64,000 bases of DNA, taken from positions 70,957,176 through 71,021,175 of the forward strand of contig NC_092355.1 of assembly GCF_963676685.1 (NCBI RefSeq), given 5' to 3'. Of the stretch, positions 1-11,100 are shown piece after piece. The position numbers and the translations under genes are program-made. This DNA comes from Mytilus edulis (Eukaryota > Mollusca > Bivalvia > Mytilida > Mytilidae). Each line of letters begins with the position of its first letter. Position 1 is the first letter of the stretch. Below the pieces are notes generated by a model. It did not search any database. It was given only the letters and a program-made list of their open reading frames with translations, and had not been told where the DNA came from.

Positions 1-322
1 TAAATAATATAGTTAATCTCATTTCTAGAGTTCTTTTGATCATAGCTATTAATCTGACGTTGAGAAATAAATTAAATAAACTGTCATCTTTTAAAAGAAT
101 AAAAATGTATGTAATTTGCCGTAGGAAAATAACCCATAAGTGTTTCTATTGTCTACTAAATAATTCTGTAAAGTAAGTAAAGATTTTGATAATCCTTTAA
201 TTTCTTTTACATAACTAAATAAAATATATGTCAATCATATAAATCTATAACATAAAAAGAGAATATTTGACCAATAAAAAGTAACTTTAGAAAATTCAAA
301 ATTGACGCATAAATTTCATAGG
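1..322. other. AT-rich sequence, no gene seen
   Basis: No supported coding sequence or recognisable repeat. It ends at the short TAAG microsatellite that forms the tail of the retrotransposon fragment. Confidence 0.5.
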
Positions 323-1893
323 TAAGTAAGTAAGTAAGTAATTTGTTTATTATAGTGACTTGTGAACATAAATATAATACAATTACAAAGTTTATAGTCA
401 AAGTTACACCCGGCCCATTGGACCTATAAGTCACCTTTTTAAAATATCAGTAAGGTTAAACATAATCACGTTATACATGTATATATACACAATTTCTCAA
501 ATCATTTGAAATTAAGTTCAAAAAGTTAGAATAAATATACACAAAAATTAAATGTTCATAGATTATATAGCACCTGACGTCGGATATGAAATGCACGAAC
601 GATATATTTTGCTAATTTTCTTGTGTGAAGAGACATTAAAATGTTCAGTTTTTGTTCATGATTCAGATCTAAGAAGAGTTCTGTAGTTAAAAGTTCACCA
701 AAAATGTTATTTCGACAATTGAAATAAAGCGGACAATTAAAGATAAAGTGTAGTTCAGTTTCGGCTTCTTGAAGATTACAAAAAATACAAAGTCTTTCTT
801 CAGGTTTTTCACTTGAATATCTGCCTGTTTCAACTCTTAATGGTAAAATTCCACATCTTAACTGTGCCAAGTACGACCGTTCAATTTTACTTAAATTTAA
901 TTCAATATAGTGTTCAGTTTCGAAAATAGTTTTGAATGTCTTATAGGTACGTAATTTTGAGACGCTTTCGATAGAATTACTCCAAATGTCTGAATAAAAA
1001 CGAGAAATGTTAAGTTCCACCAATGACATATCAACCTGTAATTTCAGTTCGTAATAATGTCCTAATTCAAGCTTGTAGAAAATATCCTTTAAATCGCTAC
1101 ACCAATTATTTTCACATCGTTCATAATCAAAGTCGAATGCTATTCTTGTAATGCGGTTTCTGTCAAATCGAATTAGTCTATTCCAATATCTAACCATATT
1201 TTTCCAGTGTCTATATTGACTCGGGATCCAACCAATATCTCCGTGTATAGCAAGATTTGGTGCGTACCTATGAACTCCCAAATAGTACCGAATAGCTCGA
1301 TTCTGAATGTTGTCTATTGATTGATATTTCCGATACCCCCATACACCAGACGAGTAATCAAGTATAGGAACAATGCAAGAATTAAACAATTTCTCATACG
1401 ATTTATATCCAAAGTCTTTGAATCCGTGTATTTTACCAATTATGTGTCCAAGTCCTCGGCCAGCACTTTTAGCAAGTATTTCCGCATTTAATAAAAAAAA
1501 ACTGCCATTATAGCTAAATGTTACACCTAAGTACTTATACTGATTCACTATTTCTAAAGAATTTCTACCAACACTAAAATTATATTCTGTTTGTTTGGAT
1601 TTCCCATTTCGAAAGTGGATACATTTCGATTTGTCAGTATTAATCAAGACTCGCCATTGTTTACACCACCGATGAAGTTTATCCAACATACACTGCAGGT
1701 CCAATTCTGATTTAGCTATCAGTGCAATATCATCAGCGTACAATAAAACTGACAAGTTCTTATCAGCTAAATCGATTCCTACACCTAGATCGTTCAGTTC
1801 ATTAACCAAATCATTAATAAATATAGAGAAAAGTGTTGGTGATAAATTGTCCCCTTGTTTTACACCGGACATAGGTGAATAAAATAATTCCAA
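323..1893 (-). mobile_element. 5'-truncated non-LTR retrotransposon (LINE) fragment
   Basis: On the minus strand the element consists of the 3' half of a reverse transcriptase ORF, about 230 bases of 3' untranslated sequence, and a simple repeat tail (TAAG units on the plus strand at 323-341). A short-repeat tail and loss of the 5' part are typical of non-LTR elements. In-frame sequence is lost at about 1893, where an in-frame TGA lies immediately upstream, so the insertion breakpoint is probably there. The clade is not certain; a Jockey/CR1-like group is possible from the RT and the carboxyl-terminal CCHC-like finger. Confidence 0.8.
556..1893 (-). pseudogene. Reverse transcriptase, C-terminal part, of a non-LTR retrotransposon
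   Basis: An open frame of about 445 codons with no natural start (it opens at a TTG just after a stop). It begins inside the RT domain: GVKQGDNLSPTLFSIFINDL is the conserved block around the RT fingers/palm, and LLYADDIALIA carries the catalytic YADD box about residues 51-54. The endonuclease and the first RT blocks are missing. Near the carboxyl end a Cys-x2-Cys..His..Cys cluster (CIFC, about residue 370; LHFIFNC) looks like the zinc finger seen after the RT of several LINE clades. The frame is uninterrupted, so the insertion is probably fairly young, but the copy is dead on arrival. Confidence 0.88.
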
Positions 1894-1941
1894 TCAGCAC
1901 GTGATGTTGGGGTTAAAAAGGGAAGACCGCAACTTCCCAAC

Positions 1942-2252
1942 ATCACATATCACACTTAAATGTAGATAACTGTTTGGAATAAGTAATTGAAACATCATTG
2001 TATTTTATTCACCAGGTATGTAAATTGTTTAAGTGTTAACTATTTTCTATTGAATTTTAAAAGTAAGAATTTGTCTTTTGATTTAATAACTTTGATATTT
2101 AAAACTTAAATAAAATTTATAAAAGATTTTCATTAACAGAAATAAGTTAAAAACAAAGTTTACTATTTAAATCAAATGATCACATATCACACTTAAATGT
2201 AGATAACTGTTTGGAATAAATAATTGAAACATCATTGTATTTTATTCACCAG
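1942..2252. repeat. Pair of 74-base direct repeats (1942-2015 and 2179-2252)
   Basis: The two copies differ at about one base and are separated by 163 bases of AT-rich DNA. Each ends in TTTTATTCACCAG. The first copy continues into GTATGT (donor-like), the second into a GC-richer segment. This may be a local duplication or the ends of a small element. Confidence 0.75.
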
Positions 2253-2510
2253 CGCCGGGCCTCGAAAGTACAAGTGTCCGAGATGAGGGACACGCCAGAA
2301 GAAGGCATAACATAGACCTGAATATGAGCGAGCTAGTATTCCCCAGATTTCTCCGAAAGAAGTTAGAATTCCAGTATAGATAAAGCGAGCGAGAATAGTC
2401 CCCAAGTTAAAATGTCAGTTCCGTCCCCGATATTTCAGTATTAACGTTTTGGAGGGAAAGGGGAGACAACCCGACAGAGCAGAGATTCTTCCCCCTTTTC
2501 CTGCATTACA
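2253..2510. other. GC-richer segment without a clear reading frame
   Basis: This block is clearly richer in G and C than its surroundings and begins right after a CAG that could serve as a splice acceptor. All frames contain stops within a few tens of codons. It could be an untranslated exon, a non-coding RNA or part of an unknown repeat; the sequence does not decide. Confidence 0.3.
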
Positions 2511-3594
2511 AAAGCATGCAAAACAAAACTTTGATTGACTTGCTTGCTATGTTTGCCTGGATGTTTTCAAACAATAGGTATGCGGAGTTTCAACACACAC
2601 TGGGATTTAATTGTACAAATACAAACTGACAGGAATTGTAGTTAATGTTTAACTGTTTAATGTCCAAACAAATTCTAGTAAATACTATATAGTTAACAGA
2701 CTACTTACCTGTCGTTTACAAACATCCAAACAATCATCGCAAGCAATTTAATCAATGGTTTTGGCTTTGCATATATTTATAGAAAAGCTGTAAATTCTAC
2801 AAAAAAAATCTTGTTGTCGTAGATGGTTAAATCCTCAACAAAATCTCAATAACTTTGTTGGAACGAATAAAGGTTTTAAATCAAATTTTCGTGGACTTTT
2901 TAGCTTCCACCCTGACTAGGCATGTTAGCTGTTCGTATGCTGTTGCACCTGACGCACGAAAACTTTCACATTTCCATCTTCTTTTCTGAAATATTTTACC
3001 CAGCTCATACTTGACAGGATTGTTATCCTAGTAAAAGATGTAAACAATGAATTGAACACTAGTTAAAAATTCCACAATACTATTTACTTCATTTTATGTG
3101 TCAATTTGTTCGAAAAAAGTCGAAAAGAAGAGAGTTTTTTTAATGTCATGATTATCTGTCGCTTTCTAGATCTATGCTTAGCATTTGTTTCAGATGACAT
3201 GGACTCCTCACCCTGGTGACCCTGCTGCCTTTCATAACTTTATCCGTATACATATATTAATAGATAAACAAGTGTGGACACAGATGAGTGTGGATAGTAT
3301 GTTTGGATGTTTGACAGTGTCTTATGACAAAAGGAGTTCTATGTTTTTCCTATATATGGTGTTATTAACTGTGTTGCACGGTGACAACCAATCTGAGCAT
3401 TAGAAGTGTTATTTATTTAATATTTTTTTTATGTTCAAGACAGGCATGGAGGAGACAGTAATTACATTAGTTACCAAATTATGTTCAACATCTTTGATTT
3501 TGGATACATTTTGTAGCTAGGAGAGCAACACATAATAGGTTCATTTTTTCACATGTTTTTCTAAATGGGAGATGATATCTAGATTTGAGAACAT
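2511..3594. other. Intergenic, no gene supported
   Basis: AT-rich DNA. A 72-codon open frame at 3185-3403 has no recognisable domain, signal or splice context and is treated as chance. Confidence 0.4.
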
Positions 3595-3880
3595 GATATA
3601 AGGAGCCTGTAACTCAGTGATTGCCGTTTATTTATGTGTTACATATTAGTTTTTTGGTTTATTTTTTTTTAACATAAATAAGGCCATTAGTTTTCTCGTT
3701 TGAATTGTTTTATATTGTCATTTCGGTGCTTTTTGTAGCTGATTATGCGGTATTGGCTTTGCTCATTGTTTATGGCCGTACAGTGTCGTGAGTGACCTGT
3801 AGTTGTTAATTTCTGTGCCGATTTGTTCTCTTGTGGAGAATTGTCTCATTGGCAATCATACCACATCTTTTTTATATGTA
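3595..3880 (+). repeat. Mussel-type interspersed repeat (family A), sense copy
   Basis: It contains the blocks AAGGAGCCTGTAACTCAGTG, TAGCTGATTATGCGGTATTG, GGAGAATTGTCTCATTGGCA and a final CATACCACATCTT. Related copies appear here at 19055-19240 (plus), 21425-21690 (minus), 22555-22760 (minus) and 29460-29585 (minus), which shows directly that it is interspersed. I recognise it from memory as a frequent mussel genome repeat; its class (SINE-like or MITE) is not established here. Confidence 0.75.
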
Positions 3881-4596
3881 TTTGCTTACTATTGGTATGG
3901 TTCTATATATATTACTTTGTGGTGGATCGTCAGTATCATTAGTAATTTTTTTTGTTAAAATGTCGTTGTTTCTCAGTTTAGAATACATTTATTGGTTTTT
4001 AGTAATGGCAATGCCTGACATGATGCTTGGGGCTAAATAAGCTAGGAAGTAAACCTCTGTGCTGATTTATATCAATTCTTTGATTATATCTCCTCCAAAG
4101 CTGGTCGAGGCAATGTGAAAGACAAATTTTGACCAATATGAAAATGATTTCACCAAAAGAACCTTTGTGAGCATATTTCAAAGACTCATAACTGCTCCAA
4201 AAGTAATCTGATAGAATTTAAGCATGTCAAGCAGATATTATCAACATCTACTTAATTAGTCTTAATATGTCTAAATATCTAAAAAGTTATAGTATTCAAA
4301 AGGTATTGCAAAATTATTCCTTTTCATTTTTTGTTTTGTTATATGGATACAAATATAATAATAGATAAACAAAAGGCTGCAACTGGTATTTTTGTATTTA
4401 AAATGATTCGATGTAACGAGAATATTTGAGGTGAATGGAAACTGTGAGGGTTAAAATCTTAAATTGCTTATAAATGTTGCTGGACCCAGTTTCGTTATCT
4501 GATCTGAATTTTCTGAAATGTGCAAGGTAGATAGACATTTTGATTTTTTTTACGCTGTAAGATTTGCCCTAATTGCTTGAACTTTTGCAATATTAA
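3881..4596. other. Intergenic, no gene supported
   Basis: AT-rich DNA with only short open frames in every phase and no repeat I can place. Confidence 0.4.
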
Positions 4597-4865
4597 AGCC
4601 GATTTCAATGAGTGTGTAGACTGTAGACAAAGGGAATATCTTTGGTTATCTTGCTTGCTGAACAGAAAAGTCATTGTTAGGTTATGTAAAATACCCTACT
4701 TTAAGAGTAGACTAGTCCGACAAATGACAGCATCTTTCTGTCTGTAGGACCAGGCTACTTCGAAAGGAGGGTAGTATACCTTACCTAACAATGACTTCAC
4801 AGTTTAGCTAACAAGCAAGCTAACCAAAGATATTACCTTTGCCTACATACTCAATGGAATCGGCT
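4597..4865. repeat. Hairpin-forming MITE-like inverted repeat
   Basis: Two arms of about 100 bases (4597-4700 and about 4765-4865) are imperfect inverted copies of each other around a spacer of about 60 bases. Matching blocks include AGCCGATT/AATCGGCT, AATATCTTTGGTTA/TAACCAAAGATATT and AAGTCATTGTTAGGT/ACCTAACAATGACTT. No coding capacity. The structure fits a snap-back, non-autonomous DNA transposon. Confidence 0.8.
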
Positions 4866-7844
4866 GTAACTAAAAACTCGAATACATTTTAACAGACAGT
4901 GATCATGTTTGTTGATGACTATTGTTTTTCCTAGATTCACTCTTGAAAAATCATTTGGTAACATTTGGTCAAGTAATTTCAGAAAAGATCTTTTTGTAAT
5001 TGCGAACGCCAAGACAATAAATAAACCTCACACGACCCCTCGACACAGGTGAGCTTATATATGATCTTATAGCGATTGGGTTTGATAACCAGTTGAAATT
5101 AAGCCAGTTTTTTGTGTGTGTAGATTTGTATTGTTTTAAACTGCTATGACCTTTTAAAGTTAAATCTAGGTGTTTAATCTAAGAATTTCTTTTTTTAAAA
5201 CTTATATACTTGTTTTATACTCAATTGGTAGTATGAAGCTACGAGATATTTTAATTTTTGAAATTGAAGGCACAATTAACAAAGCAAACGTTAGTTTCAA
5301 ATACTTTTAAATAGATTTTTAAGGATAATGTACCCTTGTGATGATCCCATGCTAAACATAACAAAAATCTCTGTACAAATATCTGTGAATTTTCTACAAA
5401 AATAGTGATTTTATTTTCACCAAATTTTCTTTTTCTACTAAATACAATAATGAACTATAAATAATAATGCTTTGCAAGAAGTTTCCCTTGATATATGTAC
5501 AAAATTATATCTCTATAATTCATTGTCTGTGCTGTTTTGATACTATTGCAGTTTGCACATTTCGTAATTGACAGGCCACAGAAGGGGTCATAAACCATAA
5601 GCTGCTAAAGACATATGATTCAAACGCTCAGAAAGTCCTTTGTTCTATATTTTTGCTCTCCATTTTTATGCAAAACCTTTTACATTTTTATTTTATGGGT
5701 TATTGTTGAAGGTCGTACGAAGACGTATGGTTGTTAACACATACTTCCTTTGGTTTCTTATGGAAATTTGTCCATTGACAACAAACATACCACATCATCT
5801 ACTTTATATAAGTATTATATAAGTATTGTATAAATTACAACGTATTTTGGTGATCTTGCAAAATGATCGTAATCTCGAAAATCGTTAACATATTTTCTTA
5901 TCTTAAAAGGGGGCAAGAAGGGTTCCATTAACAGGCCAATAAATAAGATGATAGTTAATTTAAAAAAAAATAATAAAAAAAATAGGGGTATTTTTTCTCT
6001 CATAATAACAGTAAACAGATTCACAACAATGTCAATTTCAAGAAAGCAGACAACAGTTAATTAGTCAATAACAGTATAGCATCAATGATCTTGAATATAT
6101 GCCACTTTAACTAAAATATAAGGGCACAGAACCAAGACATAGGAGCACAGAACCAGGACCGTTTTTCTAATCACCAGCACAGCGTCAGAACAATTCCATT
6201 TAACGAACTTGCACGACTTTTGCAATATAATATTGTTTTAATATACTTTGCATGGTACTTATGACACATCAGATAAAAATTAAGCAACAAAACAGTCGTT
6301 TTATTGCCGTTCTGATACAATGTAAACTAACCCACCAGCACCTGACAGGACCAAATCACCAGCACAGAACGTTCTCTCGCAGGACAACCATACCCACCGT
6401 GCATGTACCATACATAAGATATAATAAAAACTAAACAATCTAAACAAATCTAACTTGACAATTAGAGAATAATTCAGTGAAATTTGACACATAACCCTGC
6501 GATTAAACAGCACAAGCCTCAAAAAACGATACGGCCAGCACTCAGTTCCGAAGGGACCATAGAATTTTTTCGATCTACTAGTGGTACAAATCGTGTAGCT
6601 TATTTCAAATTATAATTCGTGTATACATTTACATTTTTATGTTATTTGGCTATTATCTTCTGCATGGGGCAGTTTGAACATAATATTGTCCTTCGCGTGT
6701 TTTTTGTTTTAAGCATCATTGGCATCAAATATTTAGTTTGGAGAGTTTCCGATGCATGTAGGTTAATCCAGAATAGCGCTTCCGAAACATACAACTCAAC
6801 AAGTGTTAGTTTCAATTTTCACCCCGCCATGAATACTCTTTCTCGGCATAATTGTTGCATTTTAATACATCATATATATGTGTTTGTATTTAAATTGGTA
6901 TCTCACTTTCCACATGTACCTTGTTTTTTTTCCCTTCCACAAACATGACAAAGACCATTCATTGTTATCTCTTCTCCCGTAGTACCCTTTAGATACACCT
7001 TCCCAAGCGTCCTTGTTATCTCCCTTCCTAAAGCACCCTTGTTACCCCCAAATAAAAATAATTAAAAAAAAATAATCAGAAATTTAAAAAAAAATGAGTA
7101 AATATATAATAAACATTATTTGATATTTTTTCCATCAGCACATGTTACCTTGTGGTATATTTCAAAACCAATTTTTTTTTCTAAATGTTAGTATACTTGA
7201 ATTTCAATATCGCATGCTTCGGTGTTCCAGAACGATTGGAAACAAAACGATCGATATCAGCTGTTTTTATTCTAAGATCAACCTTTTGAGAGAACGTTCA
7301 AATTTATCTAATGAATATAACGGTAAGTAATTTATATATTCTAAAAAAAAAAATTAAATGATAAAATGTTGATATTATTGAATGAAGAAGTTAATAAAAA
7401 AAGGTCAAAAGAAAGATTTAATTTAAAAATTAAGGAGATGTAGCAAAATTGCAAAACTGGATAACATTAGTATCAATTCTGATTGACATGGATGTAAGAT
7501 ACAACAACAAATGGAAGTTTTTAACGACCTTGACTGTCTATACAGCCACTGCACGGTCGGTAAGATACCACATGTTATCATAAGGCCTTTTATAGAAACT
7601 CCCATTCCTTATTGACCTCTATCCTTTGTTTCATCGGCCCCCCTTTTCTGGACTGGAGAATGTACACAGCTTCAGTTATAAAATAATTCCGGGCACTATC
7701 TGCCATGCAAAATGGGTGAATACATTGTATAAAGTAAATATTATAACAGAAATACATCTTAAATGCTATGTTTTAAAGGAGTAGGTAACGGTCCTTTTTT
7801 CCTACTGATATTATTTCAAAATTGCATATTGTATTTTTAAAAGC
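4866..7844. other. Long intergenic region, no gene supported
   Basis: AT-rich. Around 5640-5805 there is a degraded copy of repeat family A (TTAACACATACTTCC, ACATACCACATCATC). The block AATCACCAGCACAG occurs twice (near 6170 and 6354). A 109-codon frame at 6619-6948 lacks any recognisable domain and I do not call it a gene. Confidence 0.4.
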
Positions 7845-8030
7845 ACCTGAGACCACCCTCTGTTTTTGATGGGGTTTGTGTTATTTATTCTTTTTAAAAT
7901 CTAGTTTTCTATGTTGTGTCTTGTGTAATAGAATTTGTCTGTCTTTCTATTTTTCAGCCATGGCTTCGTCAGTTTATGTTCTATCTGTGAATTTGACTGT
8001 CCCTCTGATATCTTACGCCACTTTCTAAAA
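7845..8030 (+). repeat. Mussel-type interspersed repeat (family B)
   Basis: Blocks such as CACCTGAGACCACCC, AGTTTTCTATGTTGTGTC, AGCCATGGCTTCGTCAGTTT and TTTGACTGTCCCTCTGATAT recur at 28040-28260 in similar order. This supports an interspersed family lying just upstream of the lectin gene. Confidence 0.7.
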
Positions 8031-8115
8031 TTGTATGTGTTATTCATATCACAATTTGATGAATTAAAAGAGAGAAGACATGTTATAACATTGTATAATT
8101 TTTATTATAGGTAAA

Positions 8116-11100
8116 ATGTTAATTATAAAATCATGGTACCTGCTAGTAGTTATCAGCTTGACCTTTGAAATTGCTATAGGAAGGGACGAGTGTTCAACAC
8201 TTGGAATAGAACAAAAAGATCTATTGACAAAATTATGTAAATCACATATGGGAAACATCGAAGGGACAGAATGTGGACGAAATGGTGAATACATATACAG
8301 TGAAACCTGTTTAAACCGAACCTCTCTTGGACTTAATATTGTGTTCGGTATTTGCCGATGCTTGGTTTATATCAGGTTCCCAACTCATACATTTTGATAT
8401 GCCAGTGCTTAAGAAAATGTTTGGTTTAGACAGGTGTTCGGTTTATGCAGGATTCGGTTTAGTCAGGTTTCACTGTACACCAAATTTGTTCATTTTCCAA
8501 ACTGCTGAACTTTTAATGATATTTGTGTATTCTTTACATTTTTATAACTATTTTCCGAATATTCAATATACTAGAAAGTATAAAAAGTTATCGTGATTCA
8601 TGTACATTTCCCAAGATCGAGTTTCCATGCAAAATTTCACGATTTGCCGTGATATAAACAAGTTACGAAGCTCTTACGTACATGTAGCTGCTACCTTAAA
8701 TACAAAAAGAAACCTGCGAAACCAAGTTGACAATACAGTAATCATTAGTCAAATAATACAAACATCTGTCAGATAGTAAAAAAAAACTATTCGAGAAGAC
8801 AAACCCGTAAAGACAAAGAATACCGAAGGCACAATTAAAAACGTTCAGTCGAAGAAAAATGGTAAATAAAGGACAAATAATGAACATCGATAATAAGGCG
8901 TCTATAGAAACCATAACAAAATTGTACCCATTTTATCAAATTTAATTGATTGCTAGTTGCTTAACGTTTAGTGGCAAGTATTTTATATTCAAGTTTTAAA
9001 GTGAAAGTGAACACGTTTTTTTTATTGTTTGATCAATTGATATTGAAAAACATGATTATATTCTTATAGTAATCAACTAGTACAATACGTTAAAACACAC
9101 ACACATACACATACATATATATTTTGAGAAAAAAATCCTTTCTGTTACCAACTCTGTCCTGTTACTCAAGATTCTTTCATGCTATCGACACATCTTTTAG
9201 TATATTTCTAAACCTTTCGTATTGCATATGCTAAAATAATAATTGGCATTTGATAAACTACTGCAGGATATACTGGTAAACCACAAACCACAAATAGCGT
9301 CTTCAACTTATTCCTCCTTCCCATTAGAAACTTTTTAAAATTGATTCACTTTGGTAACAGGAAAGAATCAGATTTTTTTGTACCATTTTTAAAAATGCCA
9401 TTGTTCCCACATTTAACAATTGTTTGAATTACAGACAACAATTCCTATATCCTCAATGTGGGATCTTTGATTTGTGCTATTTAAATACCGGGTCTAAAGA
9501 CATTTTTTTTCTTATTGCCACTAGAAATTAGACTTTTTCAGATAATGTTTCATATATATTTCAGACAAAAATCGTGAGTGTCCGTCTGGATGGCACTATT
9601 ACGACGACTACTGTTACCTGTTAACAGGAAAGAATCAGATTTTTGTGTACCATTTTTAAAAATGCCATTGTTCCCACATTTAACAATTGTTTGAATTACA
9701 GACAACAATTCCTATATCCTCAATGTGGGATCTTTGATTTGTGCTATTTAAATACCGGGTCTAAAGACATTTTTTGTTTTTTTTCTTATTGCCACTAGAA
9801 ATTAGACTTTTTCAGATAATGTTTCATATATATTTCAGACAAAAAACGTGAGTGTCCGTCTGGATGGCACTATTACGACGACTACTGTTACCTGTTAACA
9901 GGAAAGAATCAGATTTTTTTGTACCATTTTTAAAAATGCCATTTTTCCCACATTTAACAATTGTTTGAATTACAGACAACAATTCCTATATCCTCAATGT
10001 GGGATCTTTGATTTGTGCTATTTAAATACCGGGTCTAAAGACATTTTTTGTTTTTTTTCTTATTGCCACTAGAAATTAGACTTTTTCAGATAATGTTTCA
10101 TATATATTTCAGACAAAAAACGTGAGTGTCCGTCTGGATGGCACTATTACGACGACTACTGTTACCTGTTCAGTTCTGGTAGAGGTAATTGGGAGAATGC
10201 AAGGGTATGTATAGAAATATTGTGCTGACCATTCTATCTTGTCAGATTGTCTCAAATTGTAAAATACTAAAACGTCACAGCAAAAAAAGAAGGTTCTCCT
10301 ATTCTAAACAAGGCTGCCATGTTTGCTTTTCAATCTTGACGATACTCACAAACGTTGAGGTACTTACGATAGACGTTCTAAAAAAACCATAAGGTTTAAT
10401 TAATCTAGTGAATCTTTCATCGGTTAGCTAGACTTGTTTGCCACTCGAGTTAGAATCACATTACCTTTAAATCTAATCAAAAATTTGTAAACGGGGAATG
10501 GATAATGTGTAAAAGGGATAACAAACCGACCAAAATAAAGAAACAACCAAATATCACCAATGGGTCTTCGTAATAGTAATACAATGATTTTATCCCGCAC
10601 ACGAATGTGTTTTCAGCTGGCCCATGAAAAAAAGTGTACTTTAGTTTAAAATTCAGTTAAAACGGACTGTATATTTGTTTTGTCTTGTTTCTAACGACTT
10701 TTTCAAATTTTCAGAGAGAATGCAGAGGATATAATGCAAAACTTGCCGAACCTATGAATAAAGATCACACGGACTTCTTGATCAAGATGGCTAATAAAAT
10801 TAACAAAGGTATAGTAAAAAGTACTGAGTAAAGGTGTAAAAAAGAAAACAGCATCTACTATTATTAGCCAATGAAAGGGCCTACAATATGATATTTGCCC
10901 AGGGTGAGGGGTGTTGAAGGATTATTATTCAAATTGACTATTTATTTTCATGTGTTGCTATGCTTTTCATTCCGCAAAACTCAATTCTTGTCTCCAGTAG
11001 ATACATAGAGTCTAGAGAACAGTCTCTTGTCGCAAACTAATGCACTAAAGCAGTTATTGTTTCCTGTAACACTCACATACACAGAGAGAATCTGTTGTCA

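Noticed and set aside
6619-6948. 109-codon open frame
   Set aside because: No ordered domain, no splice context and a composition like other chance frames in this AT-rich DNA.
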